The position numbers were made by a program, and so were the translations under genes. Below, in pieces: positions 1 through 21,500 of a DNA stretch of 42,337 bases. Position 1 is the first letter of the stretch; the number at the start of each line of letters is the position of its first letter. Source of the DNA: Echinococcus granulosus (taxonomy: Eukaryota; Platyhelminthes; Cestoda; Cyclophyllidea; Taeniidae). The stretch spans positions 437,190 to 479,526 of the forward strand of contig NW_020170398.1 of the NCBI RefSeq assembly GCF_000524195.1. Reading direction: 5' to 3'. Below the pieces are notes generated by a model, which saw only the letters and a program-made list of their open reading frames with translations, was not told the origin of the DNA and did no database searches.

Positions 1-246
1 CTGAAAACATGAATGTCACCTCCATATTGTTACTTCTGGGTAAATTTTACCATGTAAAGTGATTGCCATACGGAATATAGTCGTTGCATAATATCATTAA
101 AATTTCGCACTGCTTCTTAAACGGATGATTCCCAGTAATAAATTGCTTTCCAGAGGATGCCATATTTCGAAATCCCGATCAAACCTAGATCGTGTACCAC
201 CGTCAACAGATAATGTTCTCATTAAGATGTGAATTAATTCGCTAAC

Positions 247-488
247 CTGAGATGCTGTCTTGCTGTTAATTGCAGTTGGCACAAGGCTTGTTTTGGGCTG
301 AAACTGGAGAATGATCACGGTAGGCGGAGGGTGCACTGCTCTGAAAGGAGCTGTTCAACGATGAAATATCCATGTTTGAGTAATTTTAACTATACAGTCT
401 TCTCCGTCTCTGCAGTTTGGACTTGTGTCAGCGCCAGTAGCCTTCCCATCCCGCTGCAGGCGGAAGGCTTCGCGGAGGACTCGAGGCA
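247..488 (-). CDS. candidate pair of exons of an unidentified minus-strand gene (partial)
   Basis: Two short open blocks on the minus strand can be joined in phase. The first runs 488 to 396: it follows a TTTTTAG acceptor, ends at a GTATAG donor and begins PRVLREAFRLQRDGK. The second runs 338 to 247: it follows an AG acceptor, ends at a GTTAGC donor and contains PPPTVIILQFQPK. Phases agree (1 into 1, then 0). I do not recognise the protein and see no domain. Downstream exons would lie left of the window edge. These could equally be chance open frames; the case rests only on splice-site phase agreement and coding-like composition. Confidence 0.25.
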
Positions 489-3400
489 CTAAAAACATAG
501 GCAGATTTACATTTCCTGGGTTATTTACGATAGAAGCAGTTTTCTATTAATAAATGCTTGTTTATGTCACAAATTCCGTATACTAAATTAAATTGCTTGG
601 ATAAATGATTAAGTAATTTTACAAAAACGCAAATGTGACTTCTCAACTGGTAAGGAGTCGCCTTTGCTTGTTAAATTTTAAGTGTGTTATTGCTTTGAAA
701 GACATGGTCCAAATTCCAACCCTGTTCTCTTGTACCACCTGCATCGTTGTTTTATGCCTTCTGCGTGACTAAAATATTTTTTGAATTAATCTCACCCCTT
801 AAGGAAATTAGTGCAAATAAGCGCCTAATATCCACGAAATTGATACCATTACTGCTCTACAGCACCAAATACAAATTGTACACATTTCTTCCCCTTCATT
901 GCCATGATCAGTGACAGTATTTTGAATGGTTGAGTTAAGTTTCCTCTTCCTTGGCCCATTCCTCCATCATTTTGGATCAAACTTCACTTAAGATTGTTAT
1001 TTGTTGATTTTATGAGAATGCCTAAATAAGTGGGCGAAATTTGGCTTACCTATTAATAACGTTGACTTTCTTGATTACAAAATAATGAAAAAGGATAAAG
1101 GCTGGGTGACACGAAATGAGAAAGTAAGAAGAAAGAGTAGATGTGTGGGAACAGCCCCGTAAAACTAGTTTAAATTTAATCTTTTGTTTTGGGCCTTGAG
1201 TAGTACGAAGCCAGTGCTTCGCTCCACCCTAAATGCGGATCGGGGACGGGATGAAATTGAAGATACAGTGATATCTACGAGATGCGCCAATAGTTTTACG
1301 ACAAAAAGGTTAGTTGGTGGTACTTAAAGTAATGAGGATTGAAGGAGTGGAACCCGGGGGACGGGGGTCAAAAGGAGAAGAAAGTTATGTAGCAAGTTAA
1401 CCGTACATCCGCGTGTTTAAGCATACCGATTCTCCAGATTTTCTTCGTAAGTTGTACACATGCTCAGCGAGAAAACCCCTTGGCTGTACGTGCATTCAAC
1501 TAAGACTGATATACAAGTGCCTTTCACTGAATTCATGGTGAAGGATAATGGAAAATTTGTAACTAGTTTAGAAGCATATCACGATGGGTGAAGTAATGAA
1601 GAGATTTTAGATGGCGAAACCAACGCTCTAGTCAGCGCATCAACTCATAAGGAGTTTGAGTATGCCACTAGGTTCAAGCGTTCGGTGTTCCCCTGCCCTT
1701 GCTAATGCAATCACCTAAAGTTGGAAACTAAGGTACTGATTAGTCCACTTGGGAGCTCGATACGATCAAGACCACGGACAACCCAACTTCAATGCAAAGG
1801 AGTACCCTCCAAAGTGCTACTATAGGATCAATTCCGCCCATCTCGACTCACGATAAAGCAGATTTGCTGATATGCAGGGCTTAGGTGCATTTCCACATTG
1901 CATTCATACTAGTCAGCCGATATACATTAAACGTCTTTTTCTGGACATGAGTCTCCTCCATGCACCTAGACGGTGGAATAAACATGCTTTCGCATAGTAG
2001 TTTGAGAGCCTCTAGATTCCATAGAAATCTTGACAAATCTCTTCCCTTTATGCCTTTCTACAAAAGTCATGGAGCACTATAAAATGTCGCCTGAGAATCT
2101 TACATCCCTTTGGTGTGTAGCTTTTTAGGGATGGAGACTTCCGCCCACAATCATGGGCACCCTTCGGGTCGCTGAAGAAATGATTTTTCAGCAATGTTAC
2201 AATTGCGTAAGAACTATCAACTCGTCAGTGCTGCCCTTTTCAACTGAAATGGGAGCGTAAAATAACACCCTAACTCACAAAATTTACGGTTCCGAACGTG
2301 GCCAACACAGATTTCTAGTTGCTCGAAAGTCAATCATTTACTTACGGCGATAAATTGTAGCGCTACTGTAATACATATGTTGTTTAAAATGTTCCTTTTA
2401 GGGAGGAGGCAGAGAGACTAAATGAACCTCATGACTGAGGAGCTGTCAACATCCCACAACCTCCCTAAGCTTATACCCACTCCCCCCATTTACTTTAAGC
2501 AATAAACATAACAAAACCAAATCGACCTGACCGGAGAAGAGAGGACCAACGATTCTCGTCCTAAAATACGCTAAATGCCGAACAAATATTAAGTGATTGC
2601 CTTTTTTGGTATGTCTGTTCGTAGGTTAAAATGTTCCTCAACATTAATTCGAGGGCTGTTATAAGACGTTTCTCTATTTAAGAGGCACAGATAACAAAAT
2701 TTCATGAAACTCAATTAAGAACATAAATGCTATTCCTTCATCACTCATATCTCCACATTTTAAGGTGAGACAAGTAGCAGCCTTTGGAATCGCATTTTAA
2801 CCGACAACTATAAAGACAAGTCCTAAATTCAGAATCAAATTTTTCACGCCATGTAAATATACCACATTCAAAGATTAAACAATTTTTAAGTTATGGCTGG
2901 GGATGTCTGCGACCCCAGAAATACGTTTCTGTTCGACTCTTTGATTGCTAATCTCGCTCACTCCTCTCTGATTGGCCAATGTCGGCTGAGGTGACCTCTC
3001 ACTGTACCGTTAAACCATTCGAAGCACGTGTAACTGAAATCACCTACAAGCAACTCGGGGCACTCAACCGCCAGCAATCTCGGCTCTCAGTGAGTAAAGG
3101 CATCCACTCTGAAGTTCTTGTCTATCACTTACTGGTTTGGATGGAGGCCCCAATAGGATGCAGGAATCTTGAGCATGGCAATCCTACTCACACCACTGAC
3201 TACCCAGTTTAATAACGTGGAAATGTATCCGAATCCTCTATAACTTACTCCAAACAGGAAGCCAATATCCAATGCATTCCTGGTTTTATTTTCCAATGCT
3301 CAAATGTCCTTATCTAACCGGCAGTCATGGTGACATATGAGCAGCATAGAAGGCTGTTTCTACTTAAGACGACCATAATCAATCCAATTGTGTGCCCTAA

Positions 3401-5900
3401 AGAGGTAACAAAAATGAAATTTTTTAGTTGAGGGTCCAGTGTGCACAATTTTGCTCACTTAGGCGCTCGGGTGATGAAATCTCGCACTCTGGTGTCCTCC
3501 CGGCTGAAAGCTAAGGAGGTTGCTTTCATACGATTGGCTGAACTTACAAAATAAAGGCATTTTTTTGGCTGTATTTTAACGCTAGGAGGCAATCAAAGCT
3601 GATTCTAATTTAATTTTATTTATACGAAGTTGCCACTAACTGTCCATTCCCAAGTAAAGTGGAAAATGGTGGCATACACATTCAACAACGTCTAGATGTA
3701 TTACAGCCAGTGTTATTGTTTAGGCGGTTGAAGCCACGGGCATTTTCGCTTGCGATTTTATGACCAGTAGCTTCACATATTGTTCTTCTTCTTATAATCT
3801 CTTTGTTTAATTTTGATCATTTCACAAATTCCACTGCCTTTTCCCTGCCATTATTGCGTTACAATTGTTGCAATTGCTAAGAAACAATTTTTGTGTTATT
3901 TGTTTCAGAAAGACGCTTCCTTGTGTTGAAATGTTATTTTATGTTTAGTTCTTTTCTTTTGTCTGATATAATTATCCATTAGTGCGATGTGGCTTCCTTG
4001 CCTCGTCTTCGTTTAATCTTCATATTTGATGAAGGAAGTAGCTCCTTCACTCCTACACAAATTTTGATCATTCCGTAAAGCAGAATTCCATTTCAGGCAT
4101 GCTACCCTTTGCGAAATAGCGTATTGAAATTAATTTGACGATTTGCCATAGAAGCGAAATGACACTGCAAATGAAGGAGAGTACAGTGCAAAACGAGCCT
4201 TGTTTATATCCTCTTTCGTAGTCTTTATAACTTTAGAACGGCGAGGTTGATCGGATTTGGGCATTTCCATTGTTCAGTGTCAATGGGGACAAATACAAGT
4301 TTAGGGCGACTGGGACACGGGGGTCTTCTCTGGTTTGGGTCAGCTGCCCAAGCAGGACAGTATTATCGGTCAAGACGTATCATTGGCATGGGATTGTATT
4401 CAAAGTAATTGTATTATGCCTACCTAAGGAAACGCATCCTCAAAACAACGGTGTGAATGTTTGCTTTTAATTCCGAGTCTCATTTTATGCCTATGTAACT
4501 GTAATTTCCTTCACGCTCGTCTATTTATCTTCCTGCCTCACAGTGTCTTCAGAAGTAGGTCGATCATTGAATTTGTTTTACTTGATAGGACTATGACTGA
4601 GATGTTTTACTCCATCATTTGCCATCTCTATGTTACCGGCTATCTCTTAATGTACACTTTATATCATCATGATATCCGAGTGCAGTATTTGTCCGCATTA
4701 GGAATATTGTGAGCGATTTTCTACGCCACTAGACAAAGTTTTTTCCCATTAATCAAGCATGAATAAAGCGTTCAAGCAATTGAATAAATAAAGGAAGGGA
4801 ATCGCTCCATTTCAAAAAAATAATTTGTACCGAAATATCAGCTTACACAGTAGGCGCCTCGGAATAACGTTTAAATTTCTCTTCATTTCTTCCCTGTTCC
4901 ATTTCGCTTAACCCCACAAATCGCATGAACACCTAAGATAAGGTCATGCCAAGCGTTGTTTATGATCTGTACATGCCCTTGAGAACGCGTCGAAGTGCCG
5001 AACTGAGGCCATCCTGGGGGGGGGGGGGGAATTATGAGTCACTCAAGCTACCTCCGCTATTATGTCCATTTGAAACTATGGCATTCGGCTTAGCATTCAC
5101 CTCAGCATCAACATGCCTTTCGCTCTTGTCGGTGAGTGCCATGTATAGCTTCGGAATAGGGGGAAATATAGATGGCTAAGTGAGCTCTAATAAACACGCT
5201 TATGAATATTCTCGGTGGCTCCCAAAAGTAGCTCATTTGATTTCAAACACAAATTGATCCAAGAGATAATCCATCTGCAATATGTTGGGTGTTCGTTAAA
5301 ATCCCGGTTTTGGTAAAGAGATTACTCAGGTGCTCCGCCATTGTACCTTCGCTGGGTGATGTGGCCTCCAGGTCATACCCCAAATGTCTGTTTAATCAAC
5401 AAATGAAGCCTACCACTTTCCAAGTTTCGATGTCGAGGGCAGACCATTTGCCAATAACTGAGGTTAGGCTGTGTAGACTGCAGATTTGGTCGTCAGACAT
5501 TTACTGTTGAAACACGCCGCAACAATTTCCCTAAAATCACTTTAACCCAGTAAACGCAGCCTTAACCTAACAGAAAACACCACTTGATAACAAAAACAAT
5601 GGCATACCAAATTATGATGTTGACTAGGCTAAAATTTTAATTTATGAGGGTCTTCATCTTTACCGTATCCATTACCAAGTGCAATAAAACTTGAGCCTAA
5701 ATAACTAATCATTTTGCCAAACTGAAAACCAATTTTATTACTTGTCTTCCACTTACCCTTAAAGCTGGTTAAGTTTATTGATATTTAAATTTACAGTATT
5801 CTTTAAATTGCTACCTTCAAGGCTATCGCTTGCGCAAACTGTCAATTGGTCGTTGACATTTTGTTACGTTTTAGTGCGTTCCTTGTGTCACATTGTTGAC
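489..5900. other. intergenic region upstream of RUNDC1, no supported gene
   Basis: About 5.4 kb of AT-rich DNA. The open frames on either strand are short (under about 85 codons), lack clear splice-site partners and match no family I recognise. The only simple-sequence feature noted is a run of 14 G at 5016-5029. The RUNDC1 promoter should lie at the right end of this stretch, but I see no convincing core promoter motif. Confidence 0.6.
5016..5029. repeat. poly-G homopolymer (14 G)
   Basis: An uninterrupted run of 14 G in non-coding DNA, followed by AATTATG. Its length is likely to vary between individuals or to be error-prone in assembly. Confidence 0.9.
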
Positions 5901-14984
<9,084 letters not shown>

Positions 14985-15989
14985 TTGTTCACTCGCTACC
15001 TTGTCTATCCTCCAGATAGTTTCACTGATCTGATTTCAGGTTATTGAGGGTCTCTTCACGTGTGTTGTCGATGCGAAAGAAGTTGTTTTTGTATTGCCTA
15101 CTTTGTCCGGAATACTCTCACGAGTTATTCCACTTCATCCCCTTTCCCCATCACTGTACTCCATCTCCGATATTATCCTAAGTAGGGAACTATTGCGTGT
15201 GCATATTTATGTGTGGAATTTCCAGATTTTGCCGAGTATTTCCAGTCGTTGCACAGAGTGCCATTACTCCATCTCTTGTGATGTGCATATTTTCGCATTT
15301 ATCTCATTTTTATTGACTGCATAAAGCCAATGTCTGGTTCTGGCTGGTGTATTTCTCGGGTCGTATGGAGGTTGAGGTTTGCAGTTTCAGAGCCGCAAGT
15401 CCTGTAGTCGGTCGCCTTGATCGGAAGTGCTTGGGTTTGGGATCACGGCCGTTACATCTAGTGGGGTTCCATGCGAGTGTATTGAGGTCTATCTCTTGTT
15501 TGGGGATCCGGAAGGTGTCTATCCAGACCCCAAAAGGTCATTATGTGACAATTCAGTCTGCCAATAGACTGCACAAAATCCTGCTATAATGTGTCACACT
15601 TGCGGGAATATTAGCAATGTCTCGTGAAGATATGCTTGAAATTAGATTAGGGAATATAACTCATAATCAAATCTTTTTTGGGCGCAAGATGTGTAAAATT
15701 GTTTGAAAGCCAGGCAAAAAGAACGAGGATTTATTCATGTGGTCATAAAGTTAAGTAAATACGTGTAAACCTAAGGAACACAATGAAGTTTCATGTGTGT
15801 TGAAGTGTAAATAAGACTAACCGAAATATTTTTCAGTTTAAAATTTTACCTTGTCTATACTTTTCTAGCAATGAATTTCCTTCCCACTAAATGCAATTTC
15901 TATACGCAAGGCAACAGCATCTCCGATAATGACCTTTTACTTGCGGCCAGTTTCAAAAATATTAGAATGTGCCGTTGCTGCAGCAACGT
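14985..15989. other. RUNDC1-CEP41 intergenic region
   Basis: 1005 bp between two genes on the same strand. It must hold the RUNDC1 3' UTR and the CEP41 promoter. I found no canonical AATAAA close behind the RUNDC1 stop. The stretch 15350-15600 is visibly more GC-rich than its surroundings but shows no recognisable element. Confidence 0.6.
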
Positions 15990-17985
15990 ATGATGCCGGT
16001 TGCATTTAAAAAGAAACCCATAGATGTAAGTAACGTTAGTAAATGAAGCAGTGGAAGCATTATAGCCTCTACAGAGGAGGATTCCGAAAAACCCGCGTTA
16101 TGATGACATACTTGCAACAGTGGATTCAGGAGCGAGTCTATCAAGTTATCTGAGAAGATTGGATGAAGCTAACGAAAGTACCTCACTATTTTGATCCACA
16201 CTTAAGATTTTAAAATAAAGCCTGGGGAGATTTTTCGAAGAATGAAGATGACGACATTTGTCCAACTACTTATTCAGGTAGCTGGCGTGAATGGAACTCA
16301 GGGGCGACAAGAATTCCACCCTAATGGTGGTGGCCTTTTTGTTGGTAACTTTGCGACTTTACACTAAAATGTATTAAGACGAGTTCAAAAATACAAACGA
16401 ATGCACAAAGTCAAGCGATCAACCTGGTTCTCGGGCAGCAATATTTTATACCCTGGGATCGTGTGTAGCTCCCATACTTCCACTTTTATACTGTTACTTT
16501 TTGGTTTTTAAAGCACATCAAACATGAAGCCTTAATATTGTGTTAGGTTTATAAGTAGCTCTTCTTATTTTGGCTCTTCCCATTATTCTGACGTCATATA
16601 CAAGAAAGAGTTGTATAAGTTACTGTAAAATTTTCTAGTCAAGAGGACTTAACTATAAAAATGTTCTTAAGTCAAGTTGTAATATAACGTTTGTGGTAGT
16701 TTACTCAAATATTAAAATAAAGTTTTTTTAGATTTGTGCTTCAGCATAGCTTTGAACATTCTTTTAAAGGGTTATTCACGGAATTGGTGAGTGTGAGATC
16801 AATAGAGATAAAGAACTCTCCCCGGACAGACCAACCAATACTACGGAGGAAAAGAGTGATTGCCCTTACCTTTTACTCGATGTCCGAGACAGGGATGAGT
16901 TTGACCAATGCCATATCATCAAGGGTAGTTGTTACCCTCTGCCACCTCACATTATGCGTAGCCAAATTATCAAATCAAAAATATCAGGCTTTAATTCTTT
17001 TAGCTATCAGCTATCCCCATACAATGCTTTCGCGCTGTATTAACTTTGAGATCCGCCAGATGTTGGCCTTTCGGAACAAGCCGGGCCATATAATAATCTG
17101 CTATGACGAAGATGAACGGCTTGCTCCTCGTGTTGCAACAATGCTAACGGAGCGTGGCTATGAAAACATATTTGTCCTTTCTGGTGGTTTAAAGGTGAGC
17201 TATCCAGATGCCTGAGGGTAGTATACGTCACCTTCGCAGTAGGATTGTGCTAAGCTGGGTTCCCATTTGCTTGGTTAGGTGGGTTGGAAACTCTTTCCCA
17301 AGGGTCTCATCCTTGGCGATGCGCCAGTAACCCTAAAAAACAAGCCAGGCAAGCGGCCACAATATGAGAAGAATATCCTCCGTCTCTCGACGGCTTCGGC
17401 GCTTAATTCAGCACCATCAATCTGCAACTCTGCAGCTTCCAGTGCGCGTGGTTCTACCGTCGGTAGTCGTTGCACTACCTCAAGCGCTCGTCGAGCTGTT
17501 CAGTGCACTTTTGATACCTACGAGGTGGTGGGATCCAGGGGTACACCTAACGGAGGAGAAGATTTTTCCATGATCGATTTGGAGCATCTTTCTCTAGCTC
17601 TCGATTCTCTCTGTGCTAACTGTCAGTGGCTATTCTATTGTGTTCCTTTTATGACAATAGCGCTGTGCCTCCAATATGACAGATTTATCCAAAGTCAGTC
17701 CACATACTATAACTTGAATCTCCTGTGTTTGATGGAGGTTAAAATCACTATTCACGTATTCTATTGATAAGTTGTTTTAGGTTAACAGTCATTACGGAGT
17801 TGGACCTAACTCACCTAACTATCATTCTGCTTAAAATCGGAAATAAAGTTTAATGAGTTGCATACACATGGAGAATTCATAGTCCTTCTCTTCCAGGTCG
17901 GGCGAACAGAAGCTCAAGAATCAGCACAGCTGAGTCAGTGCGTTCTCGAGCATCGAGTGCCTCGACGCTGGGGAATTCCAAGTGA
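15990..17985 (+). CDS. CEP41: centrosomal protein of 41 kDa (CEP41), 8 exons
   Basis: Exons: 15990-16025, 16075-16177, 16207-16344, 16379-16460, 16770-16924, 17004-17194, 17279-17621, 17897-17985. They give 366 aa, close to the human 373. The N-terminal CEP41 signature is present: RRIPKNPRYDDI, then GEIFRRMKMTTFVQLLIQ. A linker with TLGSVIHGIGE follows, and then the rhodanese-like domain (about residues 145-245): DCPYLLLDVRDRDEFDQCHI, SYPHTMLSRCIN, IIICYDEDERLA and GYENIFVLSGGLK. In the active-site loop the catalytic Cys position is Tyr (YDEDER), as in animal CEP41, so sulphurtransferase activity is not expected. The serine-rich tail ends STLGNSK. Known role in animals: centriole and cilium base, needed for tubulin polyglutamylation in the axoneme. 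An in-frame TAG lies upstream of the tandem ATGs, which supports this start. Introns 2 and 3 are only 29 and 34 nt. Confidence 0.92.
16461..16769 (+). other. CEP41 intron 4
   Basis: A 309-bp intron from GTGTGT to TTTAAAG. It contains an AATAAA at about 16716, but this lies on the pre-mRNA well before the rhodanese exons. Nothing else is seen. Confidence 0.7.
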
Positions 17986-18538
17986 CAATGGCTTTGCACA
18001 CTTCTTCCCCGAACTATTGTTACCAATTTTTCCAGCTTACATTGCTTAGGCTTAGCGCCATACTCAATGCTAGGGATTATTCTTCCTACGCACGATTCTT
18101 GTCTAAATTCACAGTTAAATAAATGTATGAAATGTGTCGAGCGTACCTTCCAGTCTTGATGGACAATGTGGTTAAGACTTTACTAAATGGTCAAGCCATT
18201 AGCTGAAACAGTTGGACGAAGAAAGGGAACGTGCCTCTTTGTGCCACTAATTCCAATGTTTGCAGTGTCACCCCCGGCATAACTCCATCTTGAAAGCAAA
18301 GTTCCATTGCCAAGTTCTGCCTCAAGACAAACTAATAACAAAAACAATATCTCCAATTAATGATAGCCAGAATATTAACGAGTCCCGCAAAACTGCAATT
18401 ACAGATGTCTCTTTGAATAATAGACTTAATTCAGTCTGAAAAAGGTGTGAACCACATAATTTTCGATGAAAGGCGAAATATACGAATGAGGTGAACAATA
18501 ATTTCATAAATTGGAGAAAAAAGTAAAACAAGAAATAA
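17986..18538. other. convergent CEP41 / DCTN1 3' region
   Basis: 553 bp separate the stop codons of CEP41 (+) and DCTN1 (-), so the 3' UTRs face each other and may overlap. One plus-strand AATAAA serves CEP41. I did not find a canonical hexamer on the minus strand for DCTN1. Confidence 0.7.
18118..18123 (+). terminator. CEP41 poly(A) signal AATAAA
   Basis: A canonical AATAAA 133 bp after the CEP41 stop codon, on the correct strand and before the DCTN1 coding end. Confidence 0.55.
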
Positions 18539-21500
18539 TCAGTTTGGAGTGGGTAGGAAAGCAGAGATGAGGTCGCGCAGTTGATTAGAGGAGACGCGGA
18601 TAGCACGATTCATCGTCACAATGTCACCACCGATGGTATCGGAACCGCCGCCACGAGGAAGTGTGATGCGTCCCAGAAGACGACGCGCATCTGGTGTCTC
18701 CTCCAGACCTAACTTATGCGCTGTTCGTGATGATGCGAAGCTGGCAAAATCAGCCTTCACTGTGCCACAGCCTGGTTTTGATTTGACGTAGGCGAGGAGA
18801 TCATCTTGAGCCTGTACAAAAACAGTAACAGAATGCTTTAATTGTTCATTCCAAAGTAACCCGAAACCCCAAAGATACAAACATGAATGATCTGATTTAT
18901 AATGATAAGCTAACAGGAGGTTTGACAGTCGTTGCACTGTCAATGCTGAGGAGGAGGTGTGCGAGAGGACGATTTAACCACTTTAGTAATGAGCTGTCAC
19001 CCAGAAAGAAAGATTGACAAAAGTTATAAACCACACCAAAGAGAAGTCCTTTTCGCGGAATCACCTATGGATTACTTAGACTTAAAAAAGACGAAGGTGA
19101 TGTGATGGGAATATGGAGTTTTGGACGTTCAGCAGACAAGTTCAATTCACATCTTCCAGATTCTACTGATATTTGATGAAAGGAAGCTCCAAAAAGGGGG
19201 GAAGAGTTTCGGGTGCAGTAAGAGTTGTCATATCGATAGTCCAAGGTGTCTCCAAACTTTACATCGATATGTAAAATCAAATGCATTTTTCAAGTGTCTA
19301 GGAGTTAAAAGAGTAGTTGTAAGGAGAAAATCAACAAGCTACTTGCTAACAAATTCTGCTCTGAGCAGAAAGTTCATAAAAGAATATTCCTTATTACCTT
19401 AAAATCGCGTCCTTATCATTTGAAATTTTCAAACGGTTGAAATGAGACTAATAAGAGGTAACGAAGAGACAACTACATACGCAGATTACTACCGTAATGT
19501 TCACATTACTCATGAATGATAGTACTCACGTAACAATGTGACCATCATCGAGATGGACTAAATCGAAAGAGTTACTGGAAGATAGACATCGTCAAGCGAT
19601 AAATGGTAATACAGGGAAGCCTCAAACCTTTTCAAGGTCACGCTTGACCTGCAGTAGACACTCTGATTGGCGAATCAGTTGCGCCTCGGCCGTATCACAG
19701 GCACTATGAGAAGCGGCACCAGCGAAGTCGGGCAGTCGAACGAGTTGAGTGGTGGAGAGGACATCGTGGTACCTCGAGACCGCCAATTTTACGCGACGGG
19801 TCAGTTCAGTAAGACTGGGCACTCCTGCGTTCTTCGTCTCCGCCTCCTCCACCTCCATAGTCTTTTCATCAAATTTTTTTTGAATGCGGTAAGGGAATCG
19901 TAGTGGTTGTAGCGACATCACCTCCTCCTATTGTAAAGTGTGGAAGAAAACTGGAAAGAACTGATTCAGTGGGAAGAAATGTGGGAGAAAGCATAAGTTG
20001 CTTTTCCTATTGACAACAGAGAAGTATCGGAAGATGTGTGAATGGAAGTGAATAGAATGATTCACTGTGAAGAAATGGATGGAGAGCAGTAATCGAGAAT
20101 AACGAAGGCAGAATTTGCGCGGGCAGCAAACCAGACTAGTAAACAACGATGGAAACTGTCTTTAGTAGCAAACAGTTTCATTGTTTACTTTTGCAAGGCA
20201 TGGAAACAAGAAGCGAAGGCAAGGTGAATAAACTAGTTCAGTGAAGATAGAAGTGACAGATCAAAGTAATAATTATCAGAACAGTGGATTCTGACAGCGA
20301 TGATCAAAAAATTAAAGTGACTTTTAAGTAACATTATCTCTTCTTGTTTTTGAAGCACGAGGAAAAAGTATGGATATGATAGATCCAATGAAGATAGAAA
20401 TTTGGAAGAGCTGCATCTCCTTTAAAAAATTGAAAACGATGTTGTCACAACACAAGTATAAAGAATGGGAGACACAACACGATTGAAGGTTATAAGGCGA
20501 GTGGATAGCTTGCAAAACTGTCGTTTTAAAAGTATTTTTAAAATAAAGGAAAGTTTATTGTTACCACATTACCCTATAATATGGTTGCAAGTTTCCTGAA
20601 AAAACCACTAGAAGAGATGTTGACTCCATAGGTTTCTGTCATCCAAACATTCACATTAATTGAGGACTGAGGAAGTAAGAACCTACATGTAATTTGTGAC
20701 CTCGTAATTTCATATTCTCCGACGCCAGATATCTCACTGCCTCACGTAGCACTTCAATCTGAAATAGGTGGAAAAACTGCCTTAAGTTTACATATGTACA
20801 TTTTAGTAATGTTAAATGATGAGTAATTATACCTCAGAAAGACAAGTTGAGATGTCCCTATAGGCAGACAGCTTTGAGGCCAGAGACTTCGGACCTGGAC
20901 TAACCGGTGCACAAATTTCTTCAGTGTTCAGTTCTCTCGGTGAGGGACCTGCAAATAGGGATGGTAAGAGTGGAAATGGGATTCACTTTAGCCATATGTA
21001 TTGCCTAAATTTACTTGACGGTTTCCCAAGACCAAAACCCATGGCTGATTTGTTCATCGTTCGTAACCCCTCCTTCAAGTCAGCGTTCTCCTTCTTCAAG
21101 TTCTCCAAATCATTCTGCATTCCGTCGATTGTCTGGTCGTATTCCCTACACACACACGGACATAATACAGGGTCGGCATAAAATATGCACGAATATTGCA
21201 AATTCAACACACTTTTCAGTCTGCTTCTGTTGATTGTGCATCTTTTGTAGACGATCCTCCAACTCCACAATCTTCTCCAGATTCCCTCTGCCCGAGGTCT
21301 CAAGTTTCTTCTCTACCATGTTGATGCGAACAGTCATCTCNNNNNNNNNNNNNNNNNNNNNNNNNNNNNNNNNNNNNNNNNNNNNNNNNNNNNNNNNNNN
21401 NNNNNNNNNNNNNNNNNNNNNNNNNNNNNNNNNNNNNNNNCCTCAGCTCAAGCAACTCCACCTCCTTCAACTCTAACTTGCCTCGGCAGCTCTCCAACTC

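Noticed and set aside
2979..3212. 77-codon plus-strand open frame in the left intergenic region
   Set aside because: Isolated, without splice partners or family similarity; of a length expected by chance.
17622..17767. Extension of CEP41 exon 7 to a stop at 17765-17767
   Set aside because: The extension is hydrophobic and non-conserved. The GTCAGT donor at 17622 joins in phase to 17897 and gives a serine-rich tail and a family-typical length of 366 aa.
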